Assembly (NCBI GenBank): GCA_021769135.1
Contig: JAETTM010000004.1
Location: forward strand, 1-64,000
Source of the DNA: Lachnospiraceae bacterium
GTDB taxonomy: Bacteria; Bacillota; Clostridia; Lachnospirales; Lachnospiraceae
Reading direction: 5' to 3'
Length of the DNA stretch: 64,000 bases
Of this stretch, positions 16,755 through 25,200 are shown one piece after another. The notes below the pieces were generated by a model. The model ran no database searches. It was not told the DNA's origin and worked only from the letters and a program-made list of their open reading frames with translations. The position numbers and the translations under genes were made by a program. Each line of letters begins with the position of its first letter. The stretch's first letter is position 1.

Positions 16755-18124
16755 ACAATTATATTCATCCAAACTCCCTTTTTCAAAAGGATATAGCCGA
16801 TGATGCATTTTATAATATCTACAAACTGGCAGATAAAGTAAAGAGGTATAATATGCATGCCCGTAAATCGGGATAATACATAAGCCAGGGGTATATTGAC
16901 CACCCAGGAATAAACGCTGTCAAAGAAAAAAGTGATGATAGTTTTCCCGCCGGAACGGAGCGTAAAATAAGCTACATTCATAAATGCGTAAAGAGGCATG
17001 CACATGGAGGAAACAATAATAAATTTAGCTGCTAAATCCCTAATATTTCCGGAAGTATTGTATATCATCGGGAAAAGCGGCGCTAAAAGGGATACGGCCG
17101 CACCGATGACGGCGCATCCTCCTACGGCAAAGAACATCAGCTTCCTGACGGTATCCTTCGCTTCCTCCATTTTTCCGGCCCCTAACAGCTGCCCGATGAT
17201 AATGCCTACCGAATTGCCCAATGCAATAAACACTACATTGAACACATTGGATATGGTGGAGGAAATATTAAAGGCGGCCACTACGGATAGCCCCCTGACG
17301 GAATAGCACTGCATCAGCACCGCCTGCCCGCTGGACCAAAGCGCTTCGTTTATCATTAACGGCATGCCCATAATAAGAACCTTCACTACCAGCCCTCTCG
17401 GTATCCGCAGGCTCCGGTAAGCGCCGATGATAAATCCGTTCTTTTGGGTATTTTTATGGGTCCATCCCGCCACGACAGCCAGTTCCACGAAACGGGATAC
17501 CGTAGTGGCTATGGCAGCTCCTTCCACTCCTAAAGCCGGTGCGCCGAACTTTCCGAAAATCAATATGTAATTTAAAAGCAGGTTTACAAATACGGCGAAA
17601 ATTCCTGCTTTCATGGGAAGCATGGTCTCGCCGGTTTCCCGCAAAGTGCCCGAATACGTCTGGATGACGGCAAAAGGAAGCATTTGCAACATCATAATCC
17701 TTAAATATCTGCGGGCATACAGCAGGGTAGCCTCCAGATTACCGGATTCCCCTGTTTCGTGCAAGTATAATGTAATTAATCGTTCTCCCCAAAAGGTAAA
17801 AACGACCAGACTGGTAATGGTGATAAAAGCGCTGATCAGCAGCTTCATGCGAAAAGTGTCCCTGATTCCCTTCTGGTCTTTGCAGCCATAATACTGTGCG
17901 GTAAAAATACCGGCACCGGATATCCCTCCGAATATGCATAAGTTAAAAACAAACAGAAGTTGGTTCACAATCGCTACCCCTGACATCTGTTCCGTGCCTA
18001 TCTGCCCAACCATGATATTATCCAGCAGGCTCACAAAATTGGTTATGCCGTTCTGAATCATTATGGGAACGGCCACGGAAAGGACCATCAGGTAAAATTT
18101 CTTGTCGCCTATATACTTTTTCAT
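16736..18124 (-). CDS. MATE family efflux transporter
   Basis: A 462-residue, twelve-helix antiporter of the MATE family, exporting drugs or metabolites in exchange for sodium or protons. The start MKKYIGDKKFYLMVLSVAVPIMIQNGITNF and LLDNIMVGQIGTEQMSGVAIVNQL are typical, as is the internal repeat near MPLMINEALWSSGQAVLMQ. Three bases separate it from the rsfS stop, so it may be read from the ribosome-assembly operon. Its C-terminal codons form part of the terminator. Confidence 0.9.
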   Translation of the reverse strand: MKKYIGDKKFYLMVLSVAVPIMIQNGITNFVSLLDNIMVGQIGTEQMSGVAIVNQLLFVFNLCIFGGISGAGIFTAQYYGCKDQKGIRDTFRMKLLISAFITITSLVVFTFWGERLITLYLHETGESGNLEATLLYARRYLRIMMLQMLPFAVIQTYSGTLRETGETMLPMKAGIFAVFVNLLLNYILIFGKFGAPALGVEGAAIATTVSRFVELAVVAGWTHKNTQKNGFIIGAYRSLRIPRGLVVKVLIMGMPLMINEALWSSGQAVLMQCYSVRGLSVVAAFNISSTISNVFNVVFIALGNSVGIIIGQLLGAGKMEEAKDTVRKLMFFAVGGCAVIGAAVSLLAPLFPMIYNTSGNIRDLAAKFIIVSSMCMPLYAFMNVAYFTLRSGGKTIITFFFDSVYSWVVNIPLAYVLSRFTGMHIIPLYFICQFVDIIKCIIGYILLKKGVWMNIIVKNGAA

Positions 18125-18127
18125 TTA

Positions 18128-18484
18128 TTATAAATCCTCAAACACGGACAGGGGTACCTGTTTTCCGTCCCTCCAGATTCTTTCCAAATTATAAAAAGTT
18201 CTGTTTTCCCTGTCGAAAATATGGACTATGATATCCAAAAAGTCTATGAGTATCCAATTGGCGGTGTCATACCCTTCCATCTGTTTGAACTGGGTTCCCG
18301 CCCTTCCTAATTTTTCCTCCACGTTATCCGCAATCGCCTGTATCTGGCTGCGGTTTGTGCCGTTGGCAATGATGAAATAATCGGCAATAGCCGATATTTC
18401 GCTGATATCGATGACCTGGATATCTTCCGCTTTCTTTTCTTCCAATGCCTGTATGGCCAGTGCTGTCATTTCTTTGCTGTTCAT
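18128..18484 (-). CDS. rsfS: Ribosomal silencing factor RsfS
   Basis: RsfS binds ribosomal protein L14 and blocks joining of the 50S and 30S subunits. The 118 residues have the family pattern ALEEKKAEDIQVIDISEISAIADYFIIANGTNRSQIQAIADNVEE and the closing WILIDFLDIIVHIFDRENRTFYNLERIW. It follows yqeK, as in most Firmicutes. Confidence 0.95.
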   Translation of the reverse strand: MNSKEMTALAIQALEEKKAEDIQVIDISEISAIADYFIIANGTNRSQIQAIADNVEEKLGRAGTQFKQMEGYDTANWILIDFLDIIVHIFDRENRTFYNLERIWRDGKQVPLSVFEDL

Positions 18485-18504
18485 CTTTCTTCCTTTCCTA
18501 ACGA

Positions 18505-19104
18505 CTATAAATCAGATGCCTGTGCTTTTTTTGACTTATAAAATTCATATGTCTTCTGTGTCATCGGATCCACATCCCCGTCCACTGTCCTTAAATAGAC
18601 AAGAGTATCCTCCAAAATCCTAAATAAAGCTTCATCCAGGTCGGTAAAGGCCAGCTGCCTGATTTCCGTCAGGTTAGGGGCCTGTTTCCTTCCCGGCTCA
18701 ATATAGTCGGCCACATAGACAATCTTTTCCAACAAAGACATATCCGGCCTGCCGGTGGTGTGGTTCAAGATGGCGTTTATTGTATCGCTGTCATGCACAT
18801 GGTATTTCTGCATGGCGATATAGCTTCCTACCTTTGCGTGAAGCAAAAAAGGGTTTTTCCGCTCTATTTTATTCACGCTGATATTGTGCTTTTTACAAAT
18901 GGATAGCCTCTTTTCGTTGCTCAAACATTTGGCGCAGTCATGCAAAAGGCCGGCGGTCTGTGCTTTTATAATATCCTCGTTGTACCGCATGGCGAGGGCT
19001 GCCGCCGTATATTCCACTCCCAGGGTATGTTCAAAACGTTTGGAATCTAAGGCTTTTTCCATTGACCTTCGGATTTTTTTCAGGTTTGACGATTTGGACT
19101 CCAT
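18505..19104 (-). CDS. yqeK: HD-domain protein YqeK, probable Ap4A hydrolase
   Basis: YqeK proteins are HD hydrolases that symmetrically cleave diadenosine tetraphosphate. The 199 residues include FEHTLGVEYTAAALAMRY, GLLHDCAKCLS, HAKVGSYIA and the closing EKIVYVADYIEPGR, giving the metal-binding His/Asp set. It lies between nadD and rsfS in the usual order. Confidence 0.92.
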   Translation of the reverse strand: MESKSSNLKKIRRSMEKALDSKRFEHTLGVEYTAAALAMRYNEDIIKAQTAGLLHDCAKCLSNEKRLSICKKHNISVNKIERKNPFLLHAKVGSYIAMQKYHVHDSDTINAILNHTTGRPDMSLLEKIVYVADYIEPGRKQAPNLTEIRQLAFTDLDEALFRILEDTLVYLRTVDGDVDPMTQKTYEFYKSKKAQASDL

Positions 19105-19128
19105 TTTAGCTCCTTTCCCACCATTTAT

Positions 19129-19746
19129 CTACTGGTACAAATGATGTTCCTGTATATAAGCGATGACGCTGTCCGGCAGCATATAACGGACCGATTTGCC
19201 TATTTGTATCCTATGCCGGATATCGGTAGAAGAAATGGATATTTCCTTCATATCGATCAATCGGATATCGGCATGGAATTTGTCCTTAAGGTATAAAATT
19301 TTCGCCTTTAGACGGCTGTCGTCGCCGCTCCCTTCCCTGACGGACGCAAGGACAGTGCAATGACGGAATATCTTTTCCGGCTGTTTCCAGTTTTCCATGG
19401 CAAAAAGGCTGTCAGCCCCTGCAATAAAATAAAAATCCGTTTCCGGCTCCGCCCTGCAAAGCAGTTCCAGAGTATCGCAGGTATAAGAATTGCCCTCCCG
19501 CTCCACCTCTATGGGCGACAAAACAAAGGAGGGGTTGTCCGCAATAGCCAATCGCGTCATTGCCATCCGTATATCTTTCGGCGCCACTTCCGTTTTGCTT
19601 TTCATATAAGAAAGGCCGCTGGGGATAAACAGGACTTCATCCAGCCCAAAAGTTTCCTTGGCATTTTCGGCCAAAAGCAGATGCCCTATATGAATCGGAT
19701 TGAAAGTGCCGCCCATAATCCCCGTTTTTTTCTTACCTTTTCCCAC
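19129..19746 (-). CDS. nadD: Nicotinate-nucleotide adenylyltransferase
   Basis: NadD makes deamido-NAD from nicotinate mononucleotide and ATP. The 205 residues have the nucleotidyl transferase motifs GGTFNPIHIGHLLLAE and ISSTDIRHRI. A GTG start at 19746 is chosen: GGGAGG stands nine bases upstream and the protein then begins VGKGKKKTGIMGGTFNP. The upstream in-frame extension overlaps the yhbY region and has no family counterpart. Confidence 0.92.
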   Translation of the reverse strand: MGKGKKKTGIMGGTFNPIHIGHLLLAENAKETFGLDEVLFIPSGLSYMKSKTEVAPKDIRMAMTRLAIADNPSFVLSPIEVEREGNSYTCDTLELLCRAEPETDFYFIAGADSLFAMENWKQPEKIFRHCTVLASVREGSGDDSRLKAKILYLKDKFHADIRLIDMKEISISSTDIRHRIQIGKSVRYMLPDSVIAYIQEHHLYQ

Positions 19747-19780
19747 TGAAGATATCCTCCCTATTCCAGTTTCACAGCGT

Positions 19781-20068
19781 TTATGGCAGGATAATTTTTT
19801 TGTTTTCCTTGCTTTCCTTATATAGGATAATCTTCCGCCCGATGACCTGCACAACCTGGGAATGGGTGCGCTCAGCCAATGTCTCGGCGATTTCCCTCGG
19901 ATTATCCATACAGTTTTTCAACACGGCGATTTTCAACAATTCCCGCGTATTGAAAGCTTCGGAAACCGCTTCCGTAAATTCCGGGGTGAGGCTGGATTTG
20001 CCCAGTTGGAAAATAGAATCCAGGTTGTTGGCCAGGCTTTTTAAATAGCTTCGCTGTTTGCTTGTCAT
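19781..20068 (-). CDS. yhbY: Ribosome assembly RNA-binding protein YhbY
   Basis: A 95-residue CRM-domain protein that binds 50S precursor. MTSKQRSYLKSLANNLDSIFQLGKSSLT and VQVIGRKIILYKES are the family motifs, GLRGKSS-type loop being GKSSLT here. It lies between obgE and nadD in the conserved cluster. Confidence 0.93.
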   Translation of the reverse strand: MTSKQRSYLKSLANNLDSIFQLGKSSLTPEFTEAVSEAFNTRELLKIAVLKNCMDNPREIAETLAERTHSQVVQVIGRKIILYKESKENKKIILP

Positions 20069-20101
20069 AAATAATACTCCATTCTTTTTGCTTGTAATCG
20101 T

Positions 20102-21403
20102 TTATTTGTAATAATCAAAGGAAAGCCCATAAATTTGGACCGTATCCCCTTCCTGAATCCCCAGGTCTTCCAATTCCTGTAAAATGCCGGTATCTTTCAG
20201 GAAATTCTGGAAGAAGGAAAAACCTTTTTCGGAATCCAGATTTGTATAGCCAAGCATTTTTTCGATGCGCGGCCCTTCCACGATATAAACGTCTTCCTCT
20301 TCGTCATAAGATACGATATGGGGCTCATTGGCAGGGCGATCCGTCTCCGGGAAAAATTCCTGCTCAAAAACAACGGGCTTATCGTCCATGTTTGCCAAAA
20401 GGCCGCTTACCGCATATAAAAGTTCTTTTACGCCCTGTCCGCTTACCGCAGAAATCGGGAATACTTTGATTCCCTTGGGCTCAAACTCTTCCTTAATCCG
20501 TTCGATGGGCGCGCTTCTGCCCTCCATATCCATGCCATTGCCCATCATATCTATTTTGTTTGCCGCTATCACCTGAGGCCGCCTGGCGATTTCCGGGTTG
20601 TAGGCTTCCAGCTCTTTATTGATGGCATAGATATCCGCGATAGGGTCACGGCCTTCCGAAGCGGCCGCGTCCACGATATGAATCATGATTTTTGTCCGCT
20701 CAATATGGCGCAGGAATTCATACCCTAAGCCAACACCTTCCGAAGCCCCTTCGATGAGGCCGGGGATATCGGCCATCACAAAGCCTTTGGCGTCATCCAG
20801 GTCCACCACGCCCAGGTTGGGGTTTAAGGTAGTAAAATGGTAATTGGCAATTTTAGGGCGGGCATTGCTGACGTGGGAAAGGAGCGTGGATTTCCCTACA
20901 TTGGGAAATCCAATCAAGCCCACATCGGCAATTACCTTCAATTCCAGTTGCAGCTCCAGTTCCTTTGCTTCCTGCCCGGGCTGGGCATATTTCGGCGCCT
21001 GCATGGTGCTGGTGGCATAATGCTGGTTCCCGCTGCCGCCCCTTCCCCCTTTTAAAAGGACAACGCGCCGGTTATCCCCGGACATGTCCACGATAACCTT
21101 TCCGCTTTCCCCTTCTTTGATTACGGTTCCATAAGGCACTTTGATTACGATATCCTGGCCGTTTTTCCCGCGGCAGTTTTTCTTGTTGCCGTTTTCCCCG
21201 TTTTCGGCAGCATATTTGCGGATGTGCCTGAAATCGACCAGGGTGTTAAGCCCATCATCCACCTGGAAAATAACGCTTCCGCCATCGCCGCCGTCGCCGC
21301 CGTCAGGCCCTCCGTTAGGAACATATTTTTCCCTGCGGAAAGATACATGCCCATCGCCGCCCTTTCCGCTTTTTACATATATTTTTGCTCTGTCTGCAAA
21401 CAT
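20102..21403 (-). CDS. obgE: GTPase ObgE/CgtA
   Basis: Essential GTPase acting in 50S subunit assembly and in stress control. The 433 residues have the glycine-rich Obg fold (MFADRAKIYVKSGKGG, PNGGPDGGDGG), the G domain with P-loop GFPNVGKSTL, DIPGLIEGASEGVGLG and NKID, and a C-terminal OCT domain. The start at 21403 is the conserved one; an ATG four codons upstream has no clear advantage, and the ribosome binding site is weak (GGGG). Confidence 0.95.
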   Translation of the reverse strand: MFADRAKIYVKSGKGGDGHVSFRREKYVPNGGPDGGDGGDGGSVIFQVDDGLNTLVDFRHIRKYAAENGENGNKKNCRGKNGQDIVIKVPYGTVIKEGESGKVIVDMSGDNRRVVLLKGGRGGSGNQHYATSTMQAPKYAQPGQEAKELELQLELKVIADVGLIGFPNVGKSTLLSHVSNARPKIANYHFTTLNPNLGVVDLDDAKGFVMADIPGLIEGASEGVGLGYEFLRHIERTKIMIHIVDAAASEGRDPIADIYAINKELEAYNPEIARRPQVIAANKIDMMGNGMDMEGRSAPIERIKEEFEPKGIKVFPISAVSGQGVKELLYAVSGLLANMDDKPVVFEQEFFPETDRPANEPHIVSYDEEEDVYIVEGPRIEKMLGYTNLDSEKGFSFFQNFLKDTGILQELEDLGIQEGDTVQIYGLSFDYYK

Positions 21404-21487
21404 ATTCAACCCCATTTCTGTACATATTTTGCTATATAGGAAAAACGGCTTCAAACACCAGTTATGTTTGAAGCCGATTCGTTCGTA

Positions 21488-21772
21488 CTATTGTTCTACA
21501 GGATATACAGAAGCTTGTTTTTTATCTCTTCCTTTTCTTTCGAATCTAAGAACACCGTCTACTAAAGCAAACAAAGTGTCGTCGCCGCCTCTGCCTACAT
21601 TAATCCCGGGATGAATCTTAGTTCCGCGCTGTCTGTACAGAATGTTCCCTGCTTTTACGAATTGTCCGTCAGCCCTTTTCGCACCAAGTCTTTTGGATTC
21701 GGAATCCCTGCCGTTCTTTGTCGAACCAACACCCTTTTTGTGAGCGAAAAATTGAAGGTTCATATTTAACAT
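21488..21772 (-). CDS. rpmA: 50S ribosomal protein L27, with Prp-cleaved N-terminal extension
   Basis: L27 reaches into the peptidyl-transferase centre. Its 94 residues begin [21 protein letters not shown]. The LQFFA segment before AHKKG is the Firmicutes-type N-terminal extension removed by the cysteine protease Prp, encoded by the next gene upstream. The rest ([29 protein letters not shown]) is standard. Confidence 0.97.
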   Translation of the reverse strand: MLNMNLQFFAHKKGVGSTKNGRDSESKRLGAKRADGQFVKAGNILYRQRGTKIHPGINVGRGGDDTLFALVDGVLRFERKGRDKKQASVYPVEQ

Positions 21773-21776
21773 GGTA

Positions 21777-22106
21777 TTACACCTCCTTGAATTTAATTGC
21801 TAGATATCGTCTGCCATATTGAGAGGCGATCTCCGACAGACCAAGTATCATGGAATCCATAAGGAGTTTCCCTTTTTCGGACAAAGGGCCGTTTAGCTTA
21901 CAGCGAATTACGCCTGCCGTTTCATCGGCCGCTATGTCTACCTCTTCCCCCGCCAGCTTCTCCATGGAATTTATGGCATTAATCACCAAAACGGATACGG
22001 AAGCACAAACAATATCGCTGCCTTTTGCTGCATAGCCGGCATGCCCTTTACAAATAAACCCCTTATATTCTCCTGCCTGCGACTTTTCAATTACTATTTT
22101 CGTCAT
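21777..22106 (-). CDS. prp: Ribosomal-processing cysteine protease Prp
   Basis: Prp (YsxB) removes the N-terminal extension of L27, a step needed for ribosome function in Firmicutes. The 109 residues contain the catalytic His in KGHAGYA and the catalytic Cys in [12 protein letters not shown]. It lies between rplU and rpmA, the invariant position in Firmicutes, with four bases to rpmA. Confidence 0.94.
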   Translation of the reverse strand: MTKIVIEKSQAGEYKGFICKGHAGYAAKGSDIVCASVSVLVINAINSMEKLAGEEVDIAADETAGVIRCKLNGPLSEKGKLLMDSMILGLSEIASQYGRRYLAIKFKEV

Positions 22107-22150
22107 TTTTCAGCATTTACCTTGAATGTTAAAATATCAATTCAAAACGC

Positions 22151-22456
22151 TTATGCATTAATTTTGTCAATTTTAACCTGAGTGTATGCTTGCCTGTGCC
22201 CATTTTTCTTATGGTAACCGGTTTTTCTTTTATAACGGTAAACGATTACTTTCTTTCCTTTTCCATGCTCCATAACGGTAGCGGATACGGATGAATTAGC
22301 TACGTCACCGGCAACCTTAAGCCCGTTATCGCTGATAGCGATGACCTGGTCAAATGTCACAGCGCTTCCGGGTTCCACATCAAGCTTTTCCACCTGAATG
22401 ACATCGCCCTCGGAAACTTTATACTGTTTTCCTCCTGTGGCAATAATTGCGTACAT
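22151..22456 (-). CDS. rplU: 50S ribosomal protein L21
   Basis: L21 binds 23S rRNA. MYAIIATGGKQYKVSEGDVIQVEKL and KVIVYRYKRKTGYHKKNGHRQ are diagnostic. The 101 residues match the family. It heads the rplU-prp-rpmA-obgE-yhbY-nadD-yqeK-rsfS transcript. Confidence 0.97.
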   Translation of the reverse strand: MYAIIATGGKQYKVSEGDVIQVEKLDVEPGSAVTFDQVIAISDNGLKVAGDVANSSVSATVMEHGKGKKVIVYRYKRKTGYHKKNGHRQAYTQVKIDKINA

Positions 22457-22467
22457 ATTGCACCTCC

Positions 22468-22516
22468 TATAATACAGGACAAGCCTGCTTTACTCGCTAG
22501 AGTCGGCGGTATTATA
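22468..22516 (-). ncRNA. L21-type ribosomal protein leader structure
   Basis: Immediately upstream of the rplU ribosome binding site, TATAATAC (22468-22475) pairs with GTATTATA (22509-22516). Inside, CAGG/CCTG and ACTC/GAGT form two small hairpins, giving a three-way junction. Position and shape agree with the Firmicutes L21 leader, thought to control rplU by binding L21. The assignment rests on position and fold and was not checked against a covariance model. Confidence 0.55.
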
Positions 22517-22582
22517 TGCTTTAACAAAACAGTAAATCACATAAAATACACTTAAAGCCTATCTATGCGGCATACTTCGTTA

Positions 22583-22611
22583 GTTTAACATCCTGCCATA
22601 GGAATTGTCAA
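22583..22611 (-). promoter_or_regulatory. Probable promoter of the rplU operon
   Basis: Minus-strand TTGACA (22611-22606), 17 bases, TTAAAC (22588-22583). The -35 is perfect and the -10 weak. It leaves a leader of about 120 bases containing the L21-type fold. Confidence 0.55.
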
Positions 22612-22629
22612 GGGGTTTTTTTAAATAGG

Positions 22630-22648
22630 GAACTGTTCGTAACAGTTC
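22630..22648 (-). terminator. Hairpin after the NUDIX gene
   Basis: GAACTGTT (22630-22637) and AACAGTTC (22641-22648) form an 8-bp stem with a 3-base loop, about 40 bases downstream of the NUDIX stop. The following T content on the minus strand is modest. Confidence 0.5.
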
Positions 22649-22688
22649 AACTTTCAATGTCATTCCCGCAGCGTCCGCCCCCATTCAC

Positions 22689-23243
22689 TTACAGTGCCCC
22701 TTGCACAAAGAAATAAGCAATAATCTGCGCCCTGGAGCTAAATTGGGCGGTTTTCAGCAATTCCTTTACTTCTTCCTTTGTATAAAATCTGGCTTCAATC
22801 CATTCGTTTTCCGAGGTGTGGTCCTCAAACTCACCTTCCACTTCCGCAAATGCAATGCTTGTTTTCGTGTCGGAGATGGCGACCGCCGCATAGGATGCGG
22901 GAAGTATATCGATAATTTTCTTTAGATGCAGGCCGGTTTCCTCATAAAGCTCCCTTTGGATGCATTGCTCGAAAGATTCTCCTTCTTCGAGCATGCCTGC
23001 GCATAGATTATAAACGATTTGATTAACGCCCATTCGAAATTCCCTTAATAGCAGAAGCTTTCCATTGTTTACTGCCGCAATGGAAAGTCCGCTCACCTTT
23101 TTTCCAATGTCTTCTATTCCGGAAAGCTCTTTCCGGCTTACAATTTCATAAGTTTTTTCTTTTCCCGCTTTATTCCGGTAAGTCAGTTCATAATTTTTTA
23201 AGTATTTGCCATTCCTGACTTTCTCCATTTTAATCAGTTCCAT
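22689..23243 (-). CDS. NUDIX hydrolase, ADP-ribose pyrophosphatase-like
   Basis: A 184-residue NUDIX enzyme cleaving a nucleoside diphosphate linked to another moiety. The NUDIX box is AGMLEEGESFEQCIQRELYEETGL with REL-EE intact. The N-terminal beta-strand domain (KNYELTYRNKAGKEKTYEIVSRK) is of the ADP-ribose pyrophosphatase type. AAGGAG precedes the ATG. Its start overlaps the RNase G gene by 14 bases, so the two are translationally coupled. Substrate not provable from sequence. Confidence 0.85.
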   Translation of the reverse strand: MELIKMEKVRNGKYLKNYELTYRNKAGKEKTYEIVSRKELSGIEDIGKKVSGLSIAAVNNGKLLLLREFRMGVNQIVYNLCAGMLEEGESFEQCIQRELYEETGLHLKKIIDILPASYAAVAISDTKTSIAFAEVEGEFEDHTSENEWIEARFYTKEEVKELLKTAQFSSRAQIIAYFFVQGAL

Positions 23244-24477
23244 GGGTATTCTCCTTCTTCCCTTTACGGAATTGTTCGTATAAGGGTTTCTCTTTTTTCA
23301 TTCTTGTAATTTCCACCAGGCCCAAAGCGGTGATATCCTCCAGCTTGGTCCTTACCGGGTCTTTTTTCAGCAGGCCGCCCAGAACGGATATTAATTGCCG
23401 GTTATGCTCTTCCGGACGCATATTGATGAAGTCTACGATGATGATGCCGGATATATTGCGCAGGGAAAGCTGCAAGGCGATTTCCTGCGCAGCTTCCAGG
23501 TTAATCTTTAAATAAGTCTGCTCCATATCTTTCCCAATTATCATTTTCCCGGTGTTCACATCGATGACCGTCAGCGCTTCGGTAGGCTCTATGACCAGAT
23601 ATCCGCCGGATTTGAGCCATACTTTTTTGCTCAGGGCCTCCTGGATGCGGGCTTCCACGCTGTAAAGCTTATACAGGGGCAGCCTGTCGTCCTGATAGAA
23701 ACGTATTTCAGGAAGGCGATAGCCGGGATTCTCCTTTTTGTACGTCAAAATACTTTCATAGATGTCCTTGTCATCGGTTACGATTTCCTCGTATTGGCCT
23801 TCCGGTTCATCCCTAAGGCCGGTGAGGTATATGGCCGGCGGCTGGTAAAGAAGGGAATAGCAGACGCGGTGGGGGGCATGATCCATAATCTGGCTAAGCT
23901 GACTGGAAAGATGCCGGATTTCTTCCGCCAGAAAGGCAAGGCCGTCGGAAGTTTCCTCCGGCTCAATAAGGCTCTTTGCGTTGGTACGGATGATGATTCC
24001 CTGGGTCTGCCCATATTCCTCCAAAATGTGCTCCTTGGCTAAAGCATCCCTTATCCGTGATTTTGCTTTATCGGAAAGCTTGGCGGAATAAGAGATGCCA
24101 GGCCTCCTTGCCGAAACCACACAATACCTTCCTTCCAAAGAAAGGGCGCAGTTGACGGCGGGGGGCTTGGTCTTCGATGCCTCTTTATAAACTTGAACTA
24201 TAATTTCATCCCCCGCAAGAATCCTGCCGTCATAAGGACGGTTGAGCAGCGAAGGCCCCTTTATGTCCTCAAGGTTTAAAAAGCATGGGAAACCGGGGCT
24301 TATTTCCACAAATGCGGCATGAATGTTTTTGGCAATATTTATCACTTTGGCCACATAAATATTCCCGAGGATGCTCCCCTGTTCCCTCTCCGTCTTTACA
24401 TGAAGCAGACGGTTGTCTTCAAAAAGAAGGGATAATATCTTTTCTTCGTGCTTGATAATAATATATTTTTTACTCAT
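23230..24477 (-). CDS. rng: Ribonuclease E/G family protein, short form
   Basis: Endoribonuclease of the RNase E/G type. The 415 residues have an S1-like N-terminal RNA-binding domain (GSILGNIYVAKVINIAKNIHAAFVEI) and the DNase I-like catalytic domain with the metal-binding aspartates in TVIDVNTGKM and IIIVDFINMRPEEH. It ends shortly after GLVEITRMKKEKP, so the CPxC zinc-link that dimerises the E. coli enzymes is missing, as is any degradosome-scaffold tail. This short form occurs in Clostridia; quaternary structure must differ. Confidence 0.88.
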   Translation of the reverse strand: MSKKYIIIKHEEKILSLLFEDNRLLHVKTEREQGSILGNIYVAKVINIAKNIHAAFVEISPGFPCFLNLEDIKGPSLLNRPYDGRILAGDEIIVQVYKEASKTKPPAVNCALSLEGRYCVVSARRPGISYSAKLSDKAKSRIRDALAKEHILEEYGQTQGIIIRTNAKSLIEPEETSDGLAFLAEEIRHLSSQLSQIMDHAPHRVCYSLLYQPPAIYLTGLRDEPEGQYEEIVTDDKDIYESILTYKKENPGYRLPEIRFYQDDRLPLYKLYSVEARIQEALSKKVWLKSGGYLVIEPTEALTVIDVNTGKMIIGKDMEQTYLKINLEAAQEIALQLSLRNISGIIIVDFINMRPEEHNRQLISVLGGLLKKDPVRTKLEDITALGLVEITRMKKEKPLYEQFRKGKKENTHGTD

Positions 24478-24483
24478 GGCTGT

Positions 24484-25200
24484 CTAAAACTCCATTCCTA
24501 TGGCATCCAGAGGAACGAAATGGGGTTCGCCTTCTTTTCCCACATCGGCATAAGTATCTTCCCGAATGATTTCCAGGGCAAAGGGGGAAAGCTCTTCCCC
24601 GTTGGCCCTTAAGAAGGCCTCCATCACCAGCCCGGGCTTCACATTGCCGGAACTGCTGGCATTTACCAGCATACGGACAGCCGGGGCCGTTCCTCCCTTC
24701 CCCAGCAGGGATAAGCGGTAAATGAAAGGTTTTAAATCCAACGTCATTTCGCTCTTTTTCGTCTTCTTAGCCACGATAATAGAAGGGCTATGGTAGAATT
24801 CCATAAGGCGGTCGGGCCAGTCGAATCCAGGTTCATAGCCCTGGCGGAACCTGACCGTATATTCCGCAGCGGCAACGCTGGCCATGGCATTTTTCGCATC
24901 TTCCTTCAGCATGGTGACATTAAGGATTTCCATCCCTCCCACCATCACTTTGTTGAGCCTTTGTTTCATGTCTTCCGCGCCGGCATGGGTTTTTACCTCT
25001 ATGTCCAGATATTCCCCGTTGCTGGTAAGGCCCACCCCCAAGGGGGATGCAAATGACATAATCTGATGAGGGCTGAACCCTTCCGAATAGGCCACATCTA
25101 TATCCGCCCTGCGGATTGCTTTTTGGAAATACCGCATAATATCCAGATGCCCGATAAAACGCATTGCCCCTGATTTGGCAAATTTAATCCTTACCTTCAT
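24484..25200 (-). CDS. DUF2344 / TIGR03936 radical-SAM-associated protein
   Basis: A 238-residue protein of the family that accompanies, or is fused to, B12-binding radical SAM proteins. RIKFAKSGAMRFIGHLDIMRYFQKAIRRA and YSEGFSPHQIMSFASPLGVG are family hallmarks. Function unproven. The ATG at 25200 overlaps the end of the radical SAM gene by 17 bases. The longer frame start at 25233 would lie deeper inside that gene. Confidence 0.88.
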   Translation of the reverse strand: MKVRIKFAKSGAMRFIGHLDIMRYFQKAIRRADIDVAYSEGFSPHQIMSFASPLGVGLTSNGEYLDIEVKTHAGAEDMKQRLNKVMVGGMEILNVTMLKEDAKNAMASVAAAEYTVRFRQGYEPGFDWPDRLMEFYHSPSIIVAKKTKKSEMTLDLKPFIYRLSLLGKGGTAPAVRMLVNASSSGNVKPGLVMEAFLRANGEELSPFALEIIREDTYADVGKEGEPHFVPLDAIGMEF

